The notes under the pieces: model-generated
The model's input: the letters and a program-made list of their open reading frames with translations, nothing else
Told to the model about the DNA's origin: nothing
Database searches by the model: none
Made by a program: the position numbers and the translations under genes
Shown here: in pieces, positions 47,901 through 63,985 of the stretch
Layout: the number at the start of each line of letters is the position of its first letter
How positions within the stretch are numbered: the stretch's first letter is position 1
NCBI GenBank assembly: GCA_025642075.2
Contig: JAODUO010000984.1
Location: forward strand, 107,899-171,898
Source of the DNA: Ridgeia piscesae
Lineage: Eukaryota > Annelida > Polychaeta > Sabellida > Siboglinidae
Reading direction: 5' to 3'
DNA: 64,000 nucleotides

Positions 47901-50900
47901 TTAATTACAAGTAGGCCTATGTTATTATCTATGGTGGGTAAAGTGGGTTTACAATGTTCAAGTAACACAACAGGGATGGAAGAAATCTTTCCATGATCAG
48001 CAGAACGGCAATGGTCTGTTAGGCCCTTTTTAAAGAAACTTAATATTTTACCTGACTTAGGATAGAAACAATAAGAACACACACGATTACAATAACTTAC
48101 AAGTACAATATTAACAATTTTGTAATTGCAGTTAACTAAGCAGGTCTAAGGCAACAAAAAACTGTTGGCAGTAACAAAACATGTCCGTTCTTTATTTCCT
48201 GAAGTAATATTGACATAAACCATGCAAATGTCTGCAACAATACATTCCAGGTAAAAGGTTTGTTGTGCAAGAATTTGCAACTGTGGTTTGAGGGAAAATT
48301 TAATCTCTGGAATATCTAGACTACCTAATGTGTAATATTTATGGTCCGCATATTTATGCCATCAGCATGAATTAATTTGTGTAAAGGTATTTTCATGATC
48401 ATAGATAAGAATAATCAGTTAAGTTTGTTTGATCATCTAACCATTAATTCTACTAACATTTTTAAGTTAAGTGATAAAACACATGATGGGATGGTCTAAA
48501 ACACAAGGACGTTTCTCTGCAGAGATCATAGACCAAGTCTGTTACATAGGTAGTAAATACGCCTGCTGAGTGCATGCGCGTGTGTGCGTGCATATATAAT
48601 ATATGAAAGACACAACTTTTACAATATACACAATTTCTGGTTTGCAGCAGAGGCTGTAGGCCTCAGATTGTTATCAGTTATAGAACCCTATGTACAATAG
48701 TACACAAAGAAAGTATCAGTTGTGTTGCTGGTCATGATTATGAAACCCACAATCTCAGTGCACTATGATAACCATCAGCATTTTGTACAAGTGTTAGTCA
48801 TACTCACTGTTTTATTGAAGGCTGATACCCAGCTGTGATAACCAGACTACTTTCTATGGAGAGTAGTGACAGTTCCTTGCTGTACTAGTACAGTGTAAAC
48901 AGTTTGAGCCAACAGATGATTTGGTTCAATAAGTCAGCTTCAATGCACACTCCGTTCATTATGTTGTACCCACAATAACAATGCCTGGAAGAGGATCACA
49001 TGTGATGTTGATGTAAAATATTTCCTACTAATGATATCATAGTTTAGCCATGTCTTCAACAGAAATTAGCATTCAGCTGTGTGTTTACTCTAGGGAAATG
49101 ATTGCCTCTCTCTTGTCGCCACATTTGAATTGTTCTCCGGTTTTCACAGACTTCTTATGTATTCTTACAACATTTGTCTATGCCATAGCAAATTCATTGC
49201 ATATGTTTAGATGCTGTTAAGCAATGTAAATACTGCTATTGGAAGGGACTCATTGGATGATTCCCAAAAACTAACCAACCAAAAAGCAGCATATAGTTTT
49301 GCATGGTGAAATAGAAGAATATTTTCAAGTACTGGGTAGTCCAAATTCGCTGTAGTGTAGCAAGGCTTAGAATGCAAGACGGTGTGTTTGTTACGTGTCT
49401 ACAGCTGTCAGTATGTACTACTTACTATCAACGAAAGCAGCCATCACAGGACGGAATGTTTTAAATTACTCAACAAGTCCAGTACACAAAGTTACTAAGG
49501 CACCATTTGACAGGCTAACAAAGAGTATGTGTTGTGTTTTTATAAGTATCTTATGCTTTGTGAATGTTTACCTTTGGCTTTACCCAGAACATGGACAGTA
49601 ACTAGGCTTTGTATAAAGGGTGATATAATTTGAGGTGTTGTCAGTTCTCCTTAGAGAGGTAGATTGTCATGTCATTTGCGTATGAATCAATTTATGATCT
49701 TGATCTATGCACCTATGCCACAGGATTCCAGAATATTGTAGCCAGGTCAAGCCTAATGTCTTAGCACAATGATGTACCATTACAATCTGGTATATGTATC
49801 TTTCATCATTCACCTATACCGTGGATAATTATCGTATTGATACTTTAGCCAGTGAATCAATGGTTTCCACAGAATTGTTAACCTGTTTGTTACAACATGT
49901 CTGTGGCACAAACATTTTACAGTAATACTGTAGATTTTTTGTTGTTGTGTTGAAGTAATTTATAAGTTAACGTACAGCTGATTTAGCTTGACAAAATATA
50001 CAAATGCAAATACAAATGACTACTTAAAAGCATGAATTTGAGATAACCAAGTATATATTTATTAAGCATTGAATTGGTATTCATAAAGTTTAAGATTTCC
50101 TGTTCAAATTTAAAGAAATTTGTGTCGTTCATAGTAGCAGCCAAATGTCCTGAAGCAGGTAGTGCGTCGGCAAGTGTAAAGGAAGCATATTTTTGGGTAT
50201 TATCTTGGCAACAGGTTTTAAAATAATCTAAATAGCATATAGAACTTAAAAACTCTTCTTGCCATTTTTTTTATTTTGTCCCATAGTGATTTTGTGGCCA
50301 TTTAAAAAATGGCCACCAAATGTTATTTCGCCGTACGTTAATAACTGTTTCATGTAGAGAAATAATTGTGGTGTGTTCTATGGGACAATGATTTCAAATA
50401 AACAATTTTTGGAATTTTCTGGCTCTCGCATCCGCCATTTTAAAAGATGGCGGTCATCAATACAAATGTCACAATATCTCAAAAACTACATCACATTGAG
50501 CAGTAATGTTGATGACATTGGACAGCTTGGTGGTTAGCGATATACACCAATGTACATTTTACCTTCATTAACATTCATATATCCTCCATTTTTAAAGATG
50601 ATGTACGGCTCAGCCATTTACCCATGATATCAAAGAACTACGTAATCTAGAGCCAACAAAATTATGCCAAGACGTAATGTTTTTAGGTATGAGTATTTAA
50701 ATTGTATTACTTTTAACCTTTATTGACTTTCAAATATCCGCCATTTTGTAATATCCTCCATTTTTCAAGATTGCGCCTGACAAAATGTATAAAATTATTA
50801 TATCCATAGCTTAAGAACAATGTGATTTATAGACCAAAAGTTGATGTCAAATACAACATTTTTCGAAGTAATTATGTGTTGTTTGACTTTTGATCATTCT

Positions 50901-53900
50901 AACAGATGGCCCCATCAAACATTTCTGTATCTTAAGAGAGCCTGTTATCCCTATGTCTTATGATTATGTATCGTTGAACCTTGAAGCTGATGTGGAAATA
51001 TAGATGTTTGGAGGTAACGATTTAAAGATGGCTCTTAGATATTCTGCAAAACAGACAGTGTTGGCCAATTCAATCATTAGTTTATTGATTTCAAAAGTAT
51101 GCCATAGCATATTGAAAACTCACAATATGTTCATCCACCCCCACCCCACCCCATCCAACATCAACTGCAATTGCACGGCATTGTGATGCGCATTTTGGCT
51201 TTCATGCATGAAAACTGTCTTCCACAAACTTTCACCTGTCTTCTGGAAACTTTCATAAAACCTTTTCACTTGACAATCATATGATAAGCACTAGGGTGAC
51301 AAAGGACAAAGGAAATCTTGCTGTCTTGGAGTGTAACTGCAAAGTAGATGGAGTAGAAAGATGGCTCAGAAACTGAGATTCTGAAGGTAACATCACTACT
51401 TTTCCCACGATGCCCGATGCAACCTGTAATATAGCCACACTTAATGATCATGGACATGCACCAAAATGACAAAGATTTTTTAATGCACAGCTGCATTGTG
51501 TCAGCTGCAAAACTGAACCAGTCCTGAATTCTGGAGCTAGTGTTTCCTTGGTTTGCACTGACAACAATCGGCCACCATGCTGGTGCTATCCAGTCTCCAG
51601 AGATTTGTGATGATTGGGTCTAAGACTACATCCCGTGATCAAACATTCACCTGCACATGTGCTCGCCGTGTATATTCTCACACAATACACCATGGGTACG
51701 TGGGAGTTTGTTGAATCTTTGTTCATGTCTCAGTAATTTGAAAAGTATCACCATACCTTTTTTTCACATGGGTAATGTAGAGCCATCCAAGACATAATGG
51801 TGTGCACAAGAATTCTTCACAGCCCTTGACCACTACAGTGGACTGTTCTGCTCCTGCAAATCCAGCCAGTGCAGCAAGTAGAGTTGGGAAGACGGAAGAA
51901 ATACTGTGAAGCTGGCTTTTCCAAATACATTGAACCAGCTTGATGATTTAATTGCTGGAATTACATAAGATTCCAGAAAGCTGAACAATAATATTGAATC
52001 TGGATAATTTCTTCATGATATGTTGTTTGAATGACATTCTGAAAGTTAACCGAATAAATTTTACATATTAGATACACATAGGGTATTATTGAAATTATAT
52101 TACAGTGACATATGTTGAAACGCTTTGAGTGGCAAGTGTTCAGATAGAATGATGCTATTGTGCCACTTGTGGCATAACATTTTATCTTAGCCCAGAATGC
52201 TTGAAACGTTAGGTATTGATCATTTGAATATGTCACCTGTTTTGTTACTAGACTTCATTGAAGCAGATTATAGCTAACATGCAAACTAAATAGGTTGCAT
52301 ACATACAAGTGTTTAGACAGGTTTTTGGTCAAAGGGTACAACAAGTATTTAAGGTCCTCTAGGAATAAGACTCTAGTTTTGAATTTTCTTAGTAAGTAAT
52401 ATCACCAAGTAATCTAACCTTCTTTGATTGCTATTCCTTTCAAAAACAGACACAAGGTCTCTTTGAACCAGCTGTCTAGATTAAGGTTTTGGTTATTCCA
52501 GTTGTCCATGTGTTTAATTAAAGTTGCTGGGACTTCTTTTACAAGGCATAATCTACAAAGGTGACATTGCTAACTAACACGTGCACAGAAGATTCCATTC
52601 TCTTCTGTATCATCAGCACAGAGACATATGACGCGCCATTGTATGATAACATGCAAGCATGCTGTGTGCCTTGTCTGTGGTGTATGTGGTATGTTGTTGT
52701 AGTTGTGTACATCAAGCATGCACTCAGTGATACCCACATATCATTGAGTGCATACACTATGTGTAGTCATGTCTCATTGATCAGCTGATAGTAGGAATTG
52801 TTTTCTACAACTGGCTCCCCATTTTAAAATCACAACCCAGGTTATGTGGCTTTGATAACTTGCACCTTCAGTTTCAACTGTGACAATTAGAAGGTGTATT
52901 TCCAGTGATGTTCAGTTCATCAGATTGAGCTTTATCATTGAGGTTTAACATTTAGGTGGTGCTTTGGCATTTTAGCAGTGCATCATATGTGACATTTCTA
53001 TGGTGCACCAGATGGAATCTGATGATGCATTCAACTGTGATATTTTCAGCTACGATATTTTCACTGACTTGACAGAGCCTCAGTGGTAACATTTGGACGG
53101 TGCTTCAGTAGTGACATCTTCATAGTGCCTCTGCTATGACATAGTCTCAGCTGTGACTGTTATTCTGGTTGCAGTTCACTCTGGTGGTTCTGGCTGTGCT
53201 CCTCAGCTGGGTTCTTGGAGAGTGGTCTTTCTCACCTGTTGGCCTCTGCTTCTGCAACTTGCACACTCAGTCTAACCTCACTGTAGTGTGTGAACGACTA
53301 ACTTCATTAGAGATGTGATTGGAATGGTTGGACATATCTCGCTGTAATAACGCTGTCTCGTGTATTAATGTCTTGGTGATTTGTCTGATTAATCAGTCTG
53401 TTAGCAATAACTTGCCCTGACACTCGGTCAGGTTGGTGAACAAATAAGAGTAAGACAGGGTTGTGGGTGAACTTGTAGATCTGAATTCAGTATCCAGTCA
53501 TTTGGACTGCTAGAGAAAGAACTTAACACTTTATCCCCTGCTGTTCATTTGAACATTTATGATTTATTCGGGAAAGTGTTTCTAAGGTTGGGATGTTTTT
53601 AAAACATCATATGACACCAGATCAAATAATGTGTAACTCCACACCCTCTTTCTTTACACAGAGTTTTGACTTGCATGTACCTGTGGTAATTATTTGCAAC
53701 TTCATTTTGCATGGTGTCATTTCAGCCATCTTAGGAAACCTCCCAGCATATACTGAAATGCAGCTTCTTTCTGAAATGTGATAAGGAAAACAAATTGGAA
53801 AACAATTTAGACACTAAGTGAGCCAAGTGTGTCTTTCCCCATGAAATTAATCCTTAGAATCATAGAGTATCCATTTTTTAGCTCACTAATTACTTAATTA

Positions 53901-56900
53901 TTTTGAATGTGTTATATAGTGTTCCAGACGTAGATATAATACTAATTATATATTATGGATGTACAATTATTATACATTAGATTGGTATGTTGCCTTTTGT
54001 CAAGGAGAGCACTTTGACTGTTATGAAACAGGTGAATGTTAAACAATTTATAAAATACACAAAGAATTGTTTGCAATTATATGCGGTAATGACTACAAGT
54101 ATCTTACATAATTACATATATATATATATACTTTACATTTACATCATATATGTATCTACACATTTTATTTTGTTAGTTAGATGTTTTTTAAACTTTATTG
54201 ATGCATTTCTAATAACTGTATAATTAATCTGCAATAAAATTTTGTGGGTATGATGCAATTTATCAGATAATATTTATTACCACACCTGCCATGGTTAGTT
54301 GTGTAAGTTTCATAGCAATAACTTTATGTGCACATGACACAGTTTAGTATTAATTATCACACCTGCTATATACCAATAATAACTACTTATGTAAGTTTCA
54401 CCATGTATGATATGTGGCATTGTGAATTTTGTGTGTGAATAAAATGTTGTTAGTCAACTGTATTCTTGTATAACTTATACTGGTCATCAGAAACAGCGAC
54501 ACTGAATGACTAACAGACAAGAAAACCATATACTAACAATTTATGAGCTCATAAGCCAGAGTTTGTTCTTAGAAATTGATTTTGCTCCTTAACAGTGATC
54601 TTTTATACTGAGAAATTGTCAACACCAGGATGCACAGAAAAGTGTCACAGAAAGTGTCCTTGGTGATACAGCAGTGGCTTTGTGAAATTGTGAAAACATT
54701 ACATGGATTGTGTTTAATGATGGATTTTCCTGATGAGCTCATTATCTTGAAATTGACTCTTCTGTTGTAGTAACATTCTGGGAAACACACAGTGAAATAG
54801 TTATTTAATATATTAATTAGTTTATTTAATATATTAAACAAACATTTGGACTGTCCACTATTATACAGTAGAACCCCTCAGAGTGACCACCCCTCAAAAG
54901 TGGCCATATTGAGAGTTTCCTATGAGACCCGTGTTCTGTACAATGCCCACTCTACTACGTCCACTAGGTAGTTATTGTGTACACATTAAAACTTGTTCAT
55001 GTTGAATGAAACTATTCAAGTGTTAAAAAAATAATGGTTATAAATGTAATTAAAAAACCACTAGAAACCATTGCCGTTTATATGCATGTTGTTGTATTTA
55101 GTTTTACCAGAATGTAGCATCTATACATCTGACAAACCTCTCTAGTCAGGCCACCTTTTTAATCAGGCATTGCAATGTTAGAACTGTATTATGTCATCAT
55201 TTAAGTTTTTAAGTGTTCACATCGTCAAACACCTACAATCACACTCCGGTCCCAACTAACATTTCCTTTTCAACATTATGTAATCTTCACTTCAATTGTT
55301 AAATTCTGTAAATATTCTGTTGAGACTATATCACAATGTTTGACAGTGAAACGATGCCTGTGGCCTTGCAGTTGACGTAATAAATATGACACGATATAGT
55401 AAATATGCCCCTATCATGTAGATCCTGTAAGAATGTTCAAATATCTAGTTCATAACTTATTGACCTGAATTCACATTTACCAGGTGAATAACATCGCCAC
55501 AGCATCAGGTTGTTCATTTGATATTCAAGTAATGATTTATTGCAGTCTCATTGTGAGAGAGAGACAGACAACAGTTAGGTTGTGTTGTTGGGAGTAACAA
55601 GTGCAGATTGATTCTGCACTCGCCTGAGAATGGAAACGTGTGAAAGGAAGAGTGATAACATTCCTATTGCTCCTGTGGGTTTCAATTCATGTGTGGGTAG
55701 TACACATAGATAAGGTGAATGAAAATGTGTTTGATGTATCTGGGTCACATGTGGGTCATGTCAGGACAGGATGATTGCTGCGGGTGTTCTGTGATTGATC
55801 AGCGGGGTACAATTGGAGTCAGTTATTAATTAAAGGAACTTACTCAATATTTTATGTCAACAGAAACATACATGATTAAATATATTATTATATAACATCA
55901 TTACCAATAAGATATATTTCCAGAAATCAGTTACTTAGCACTATATATAATTTCATGATTATAATTATGTACAAATATGACTTTCATTAGAGACACTGTA
56001 ATGGGCAGACATAGTTGTGTTGTAAATATGTAGCACTGATAAGGTATGTAGCTACAGTCAAAAATCAAGTATATTTCCATACTGGCACATCTGGGAGTTA
56101 TAAATAAAGATAGCACTGCCATTGGCATAAAACATGTAACAGGGGTAGAACTACCCACTAGTGGGCAAGTCTGTACACTAGTAAAGATATGGGTGGACTA
56201 ATAAACCTGCCTAATAACTAGTCTGGTTGTCTAGTAAAGGTCAGTGTGTCATCCACCCCACCCTACATTAGTCAATGAAGTGTTTGTAGTCACAGTGACC
56301 TTAACCCAAACCCATCCACAAGTTGGATTCAGTGCCAGTGAGCAACTGGCTTCAGCAGCTTCATTTACTGATAAATTACATTTTCTTAGGCATGGCCAGT
56401 GGACACCAGCTGTGAACTTGTCTGGGCATAAGTTGTCTTGGTAAGATTAACTGTTCTTTGATGTCTATAATTTTCTAGTGTGATATTTTTATTTCCATTA
56501 ATACAGTCCAGTAGAGCGGTTTTCATAACACCATAATGTGAGGTAAATTTCCAGAATGGTTATGGAAAATTCAAAATGATATGGTTGTACTGTGGGGCAA
56601 TGAGTGCAATTGACGTTCTTTTTCAATCGCATTTTTTTTTAAATACAGATCATATCTTCACTTTTTCATTAACTACTTTTATATTTCTGTATTATTTCTT
56701 TGTTACCTTTATGAAAAGTGCATTGTTAGTTTACCGGGGTTGCTAAATATATTGTTTTTTAGTTTTAAATAAAATTGTAATGACTTAAATTTGGGTTGTT
56801 TTTATATTTTGCCGGACTAGTAAACCTTTTGGGAGACATGTAAACCTTTGACTTTACTAGTCCCGCTGTCTAGTAAAATAAATGCCGAAGTTCTACCCCT

Positions 56901-59133
56901 ATGTAAGATTTTATTTGAATCGGGACATGCAGTATGTATAGTCAGTCTGTTAAAATAGACAATACTTTTGTATAACGTAGCGTTACGTAAAACTTGGCCT
57001 TTAAATCAAGTGAGTCGTGTGTCAAGTGTGTCATGTATCCAGTCATCCCAGTATATTTGCACTAAGGGCGCCGATATTTGCAGAAGCACATTATTTGTTT
57101 AAGAAATGTGCTGCTGAAGTATTTACTGCGATGTTAGTTTCAGTATTTGTGTGATTTATGTAATTCATTCAGTGATTCACTGCTAATGTTAGGACATGTT
57201 TAATTTTTTTTATATATAAACCATAAATTATATGGTAAAAAAGAATTTTTTTTGCCTAGTTAAATTATTATTTGGTAAATACATAAATATTAAATACTAG
57301 TTGATGTGAGAATATTACAGTCAGATGTGGGGCAATTCCAACTCCAGAATCGGAATCAAAGTCAAAGGCTGATTCTGACTTCTATTATGGAATTGGAGTT
57401 GGTTAATAGAAAAGTAGTAGAATTGGAATCGGAATAGGTATGGACTGAATTGGATATGGAATCGGTTTAGAAAAGCAGCGGAATTGGCATAGGACATGCT
57501 TTAAGTGGAATTGGAATGGCATACTGGAATCAGTTGTTATTTCATTGTGACTATTCTATTTTGTGGTTTCAAAATTAACAGTGAATATACATTTAAAAAA
57601 ATTGAATTAAAAAAGGTTAGTTCAGTAATAATATGGACGCCACTGAACTGATGATATGGAAACAACACCACATTTGATTGCAATGTTATTTGTTTTAACT
57701 CAAGATTGTCAGCAGCCAGTACTTGGAGAACACTTCATACACTTTTTCTTCTTTAAGAGATGTTCTCTTGAGAAAGCTCGGTCAATATTTACACAGTGTT
57801 ATTGTTTTGTAGTACCTACCTCTCAAGAAATGATAGTTATACAACCAATGCTGTAATTGTTGTGCTGAAGATGTATTTTGCTTTATATGTACAGGGTGAG
57901 AATAAAATCCTACACATTCCTCATCTGCAGTCCAGTCACAGGTTTGGTAATTTGTATTAGTACATAACTAACATGTTAAGCCCTGTCTCTTGCTGTTCCT
58001 CTGTCACTCCTTTCCCCCTCCCCTTCCCATCTCCATCCCTCCCTCATTCTCTCCCCCCGTCCTAGTGTTTTTAATTTTATCCCAGTCTCATCTCGGCAGT
58101 TTGTATTTTACACCTCATAATTTAGCATAATGCCCAACTTTTGCAATCAGGGATTATGAATGTGTTATCTCCACTATAAAATCATAATGATTATTGGTGA
58201 ACTAATTATTCTAAGATGAAAACAAATATAGTAACACCAGGATGTTAAAATAAAAAGTTACTCAGAATTGTTAAGAAAACATTTTGCTAAACAGAAGAAG
58301 AATTGTAAAACTACTTCATCATATTGACAATAGAAAAAGGCATCAATAAATCTGATTAATTCAGATTTAAGGTATTTCACTAAATAGTGGGATATTAGAT
58401 CAAGTGGCATATGCCAATAACTACAAATATTACCTTTTATACATTGTACTGGTATAATACTAATACATGTCACAGTTGGCTTAACAGATCGCTTCAGTTC
58501 AGCTGAGTCATACGTGCATTATGTTATTGATAGATTGTGTAGTAAATAAGTATGTGTTATTATGTATGACTGACAAAGTAATCTTTAGCCATGGGCCTAC
58601 TTGTAGCAGTGATTTTCTTAGAAACACAGACAGGTTTGTTTAGTGTCAGATTACGTCTTATGTGGTATTCAGGCATGGAAATTATAGCCACTTATTAGAA
58701 ACATTAGTGTGGGTGTAGATTAATGACCGCTCATTACATGAGACCTGTCAATGTCTGTTGCTTGGATTCTTGTACTTTGTCACCTTTTGATAATGTTTAT
58801 TTAGTTAGTCAACATATAGATATATTTCTTTAAAGAACATGGATATTGGGCAATACAAACATATATCACAACATAGTAATTAAGTAAAACTATAATTATT
58901 CAAATATATTTATATATATATATTCACTGTGTTAAAAACAAATGTCCAGGTTACAAGCACTAGAACATCCAAAAACATGAAATGATTGTCTGAAAATGTG
59001 AAGTGGTCTTAATTTAAAACATTACACGATAGCTGATCAACTAATGATGAATTGTTTTATTACATAAGAATTGGAGAAAATGGTTGGATTGTTCATGTGC
59101 ATGTTTTTTTGGTTCAGGCAGCAGGTTAGAATA

Positions 59134-59207
<74 letters not shown>

Positions 59208-62200
59208 TGTGTGTGTGTGTGTCGGCGGCGGGGGCGGCGGCAGCGGCAGCGGCGGCGTGTGTCTGTGTGTCTGTGTGTCTGTGTGTCTGTGTGTCTGTGT
59301 GTCTGTGTGTCTGTGTGTCTGTGCGTGCAGAATTTTTATAATAATAATAAAGCTTTATTTGCCATTTTCAACATGCAAGTACACTTCATGGCAAATAGGA
59401 GTGTATTCGGTCGTTTGTGTCACATAGTGCCTATATACAATAAAATGAAATATGACAAATAGATATATAATGTATACATATAATGTTCTTTAAAATTATA
59501 AATGAAAACTTATTATTTTGATCTAATATATACAGGCCCGGGGGGTAATCTATTTAAGATGTCCTTTAAAATGATAAATAAGTATTGTCCTTTAAAATGA
59601 TATGTATTTATTTAAAAAATATTATGTTAAGCTAATAAATAAATAAATATTATGATATGTCCAGAATGTCATTACAATTTTTATTATATTTAAAATGATT
59701 ATGTTAAGCTAAGTTTTCACAATAAAAGAAGATTTTGTGTTCAGCTCTATCAGTTTGCTATTGGAGAACAGGTGCACACTCCCCCACACACATATGGCCC
59801 AGCAACACCAGCATCAGAAAAATAACAAGCAGGATTGTGGAGTATACTTATAGTGGCTATTGCATGGCAATCTGAAGAGTTAATCCCATATCAAATTCAT
59901 GGATTAACGATAAATAATCCTGTTGTGAATACAGAGTGGGTAACACAAGGAAAACACAGAGAATTGTTTTAAAACCAGCTATTATTGATTTGTAAGTGTG
60001 GATATTGATTCTGCTGGTTGACGAACATGAAAGCACACCTGGGGCTGAGTGTACCTGTTGTGTTCTACCTGGACAGATGGGTGGAGACCGTCACACAGCC
60101 ACAAGTTCATTCCACTTGGCTGGTCCTCAACTGGGTCAGTCCTTGACAATGGTTGCCACAACACGCCACTTTTGATGTCAGCCAAATTAATTTTTTATGA
60201 ACAGTTAGCGTCAAGTAAATTGATATGGTTATTTATAATTGGTATCAGTGGTTCCGCTGATCATTATGGGTTTCAATGCAGTGTGCTGGCGCACCCAGGA
60301 ACACAAATAGTGTGGGTTGAAACAAGTCAGAAATTATGACGATCGATCCAGTTTCATGTCACAAACTCCAGACGCAAAAAATAATTGTGTCATTTTTATT
60401 TTCAGAAAAGTAGAAATATAGTTAGTCACTGTTGCATTGCTAAATTGTGCAGAAAATAGGCTCATAGGTGTGGGTGCGTGTGTGCATGAGTGTGTATGTA
60501 TATTGACCATATCAAGGATCATTTAGTCGGTCACGATCAATATGTGCTGGTAGACACAGTTGTAATCATCAGAAAATGCCCACAAGGAACAATGGCTTTT
60601 TGCCATGCGTTAAGACCAGGCATGCATAATGTGGATGTTGTTGATCTATAGTTGCACCTGGGAATGTTTTCTGCCCGCAATGTTTGACGGAACCCTTGAA
60701 CACGCATACACACATGCATACACTCACAGAAACGTCATAAGTACACAAGAAGTATGTCTGACATTCAATAAATTTTAGTTATGCCAAATACACCTGTAGC
60801 AATTGTTCTTCAAAAGATCCTAAAATTGCCCCTGAAGCCATTCATGGAATGCTATCTATGGTGTCTGCAGGTGATATGGTTTGGTGATATTGACAAACAC
60901 AGCACCTTCTGTCAGGGCAGGAATGTAACCCTGGGTCCATTGCATGATAACATCTCATCTGTCAACCACTGGGGGACGTAGGCTGTTGTGCAGACAGAAT
61001 AGAGCCTTTCTTGTGATAGTGTCTGTCATTTATTTTGTTTTGATGTAATGGTTGTAGTGTAGATAGTTTGCTATGAGTCACCACCCTGGCATTCTCACCC
61101 ACCTGACATTTACCTGTGTCAAACAAGGAAGTGACAACCCAGGCCAAGTCTGCTGCACAGTCCCCAAACAAACATGGCCAGCGTGATTTATGTGCAAGTG
61201 AAATTAATATGCTGATATGGTTCTGTTGTCAGCAACGTCATACATTACATATGTTTATAAGGAATTATGTTATTCTACAGAAAAAGACAATTTTGTTATA
61301 CCTACTTTCAAATGATTTTTAAGATGACTCATTTATTTCCCAGATGGCATAATCATTCCTTAGATTCAAACAATGTGCTTCATATTTTAAATAACTTATC
61401 TATTTAACAGGTATATAATATATTTCTTCCGGTATATGTCATGTTTTGACAAACTTATCATTATTTACTCACCAAATGTATTTTATATACACCCCTGTGA
61501 TTATACATAATAATTACTGAGATTATAAGAGTAATGTTTTAACTAGTTTATTTTCATTAATTCTTATTACTAGTAAATTTTTATAGCTACATATTCGAAG
61601 TATATTGACTCGATTTACATCTTTTGTGCCAGATGTTTTTCATCAGTCTGTCATTTTGTACGCCACATTTCACCATGGCAACAAAACAAACGTCATTCTG
61701 TCAAACATGTGGTGTGATGATAACAAAGAGAATTGACAAGTATTGTCACCTAGGACTCATTGTCCATGCATCAATGCACCTGAGAAATGAATTATTTCTG
61801 AGATGACATCAGTGAAACCAGGAAGGTTTACCTCATTATCTGGGTTAATCCCACATGTCTGTCACAGGTGAGCTCAGGCCCTTGTCTGTGCCAATTGACC
61901 ACACTTCTTTATGCATGTTGTGACAAGGCCCATTGTGCCAAATGCATGAATCAGCCAAACGTTATTGGTGACAAAACTCACAACAGTGTCATCAGTAAGG
62001 TATATGCATATATATAATTAATTAATTGTCTTCAGTCCCTCCAAATTTTTGTCTTTGTTAATTTAACATTTTTTATTTTGTTTAGGACATAATTCCATCA
62101 TTAATATCTATATGATTATGGATAAACATACGTGACAAAATGAGCATGCCTCAGTGTGCACATTCTATCACAGGGACAATGTTGTGGAGATAACTGCACT

Positions 62201-63925
62201 GAACATTGTCATTGTAGATCACTGTGTATCTGTCTTATTTCCCCCTTTATGGAATCAGGTATAACTGCTACGTGTAAAGCACATTTAGCCTATCACTGCA
62301 CAGAGCAGTGTGAATGCTTCAGCAGTTAGTACGTGTGGCCAAGCACAGTGTTATTGCTTGAACACTGGTTGTTCGTAGTTCATAGTCAGTCTACAAGTCC
62401 ACGAATGCACTGTTGATGCACATGACTTGGTGTTACCGCTTTTCCACAACACTATTTGAAAAATGAATAATAATTATTGATCTAAGACATGAATTTGTTT
62501 TATCATCATTAGTTCAGCCATAATCAGTAATGTTTACTGACAATGTTTATTTTTGTTACTTAGCAGCATGCTTTATAATTTTATTTTTTGGCATGTTTAA
62601 TTCTGTTGCATTCAGTCACTATGGCTGCCTGGTGCCTGACGTTGTCTCAAACGTTTTGTTATTTATAGTGTTATTGGTTCTTCTACTTTACAACCAGTGT
62701 TTACCTCTGTGCAGAGAAACATTCCACATTTTGTAGATGTTTGTTGTATTTTCTTTTAGTATAATTTTGTTAACCATTAGTTTGTTAAATACTTACTCAT
62801 ATTCCTGTTGTTTACACAATCAGCAAGTGCTGGGTTAAGTTTGTTCTTCTCATTACATATTCAGTTATCCTGTCCATAAGTGAAAATGAACATTACTACT
62901 TAGATCAAAAATCTCAGTCACTGTTTTTTTAATTTCTGTCTGATTTTCATGTAATCATCTTGTTTCAAGGTTGCTATAACCACGTTTTTGTCACAACTAA
63001 AGTTTCTTACTCCTTCTCCTCTACACTTCTCTGTTGTATCTGGGTCCTGTTAGATATTGTCCTCATGATTTTAAACAATATTCTAAATCAAGCAAAATAT
63101 TGTTTTTCATAACAAATCTTGTCATTACGCTGTATTTTTGACTTGAGGTGTCACAGTTAGATTGTGTTTTGATGACGATTTGTAGTGAACCCAACGATGG
63201 CATATGAAGGCCAGCTTAAGATCACCAGTCAGAAGTTCACACATGAACTGACTGATGTAAACAGCCCTGAACACAATAAACTGGCTGGTGATGTCCACCA
63301 TGGGGTATGTGGCAACTAAGGTCTCATTTATCTTATCTTATAAGGACTGGGTCAGGCAACAAACAGTCAATTTAGATTTGATAATTAACTAATTTTATCT
63401 TACTCAAACAAATCACATTCTAATAGGATAAAATTAGTGTTATGAAAGCAATTAATATATTTGTTAAGTTAATATGAGCTTGTTCACTGTACAGACAAAT
63501 ATAACAATTTAATTCAATGTTCCCTTACAGCAGAATTGCACAAATCCTGTTAAAGACTGTCAAATATGATTTAATTTACTGTATCACTTTTTAGATGTTG
63601 TGTGACATTCTTGCAAAATGAATTTGAAATAATAATTTCTGCATTATAACATGTTTGATTGGCAGTATAATCACCCCCTTTATTTCAGCTTGACAATGTG
63701 TACAAAGACGTCTATGGAAACAGATTTGTGAACATCACAAACATACGTTTCAGGTGAACTTATTCTCTCAGAACAGAGCTATCTGTGACAACATTACCAG
63801 TAGTGCTTAGTTTTGTTAGTCAGCAAGATTGGTTAGGCATACTGGTAATAATAAACATAAACATATAAATATAGTGAGTAATTGGAAGCATAAAAAAATT
63901 GAGTTTGTTACATTAAAAATTGTCA

Positions 63926-63985
<60 letters not shown>

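Larger units (their letters stand above)
47652..63185. other. Gene B intron 7 (about 15.5 kb)
   Basis: Both strands were read for coding homology; none is supported. Listed separately inside it: a CCATTTT/AAATGGC palindrome region, a pogo-like end, a TIR element, a degenerate GGAATTGG minisatellite, a pyrimidine tract, a compound microsatellite and a LINE-tail-like stretch. Other stalk mini-exons could be present but cannot be told from background. Confidence 0.5.

Noticed and set aside
51004..51186. 60-codon frame at 51004, and others of 60-80 codons in the gene B long intron
   Set aside because: No recognisable motif, signal, splice sites in matching phase or repeat in the paralogue.
56244..56444. 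66-codon frame in the TIR element copy
   Set aside because: Not conserved in the other copy and no transposase signature.
59071..59462. Cys-Val repeat frames across the GT/GGC repeat
   Set aside because: Three overlapping frames over the same microsatellite; repeat artefact.
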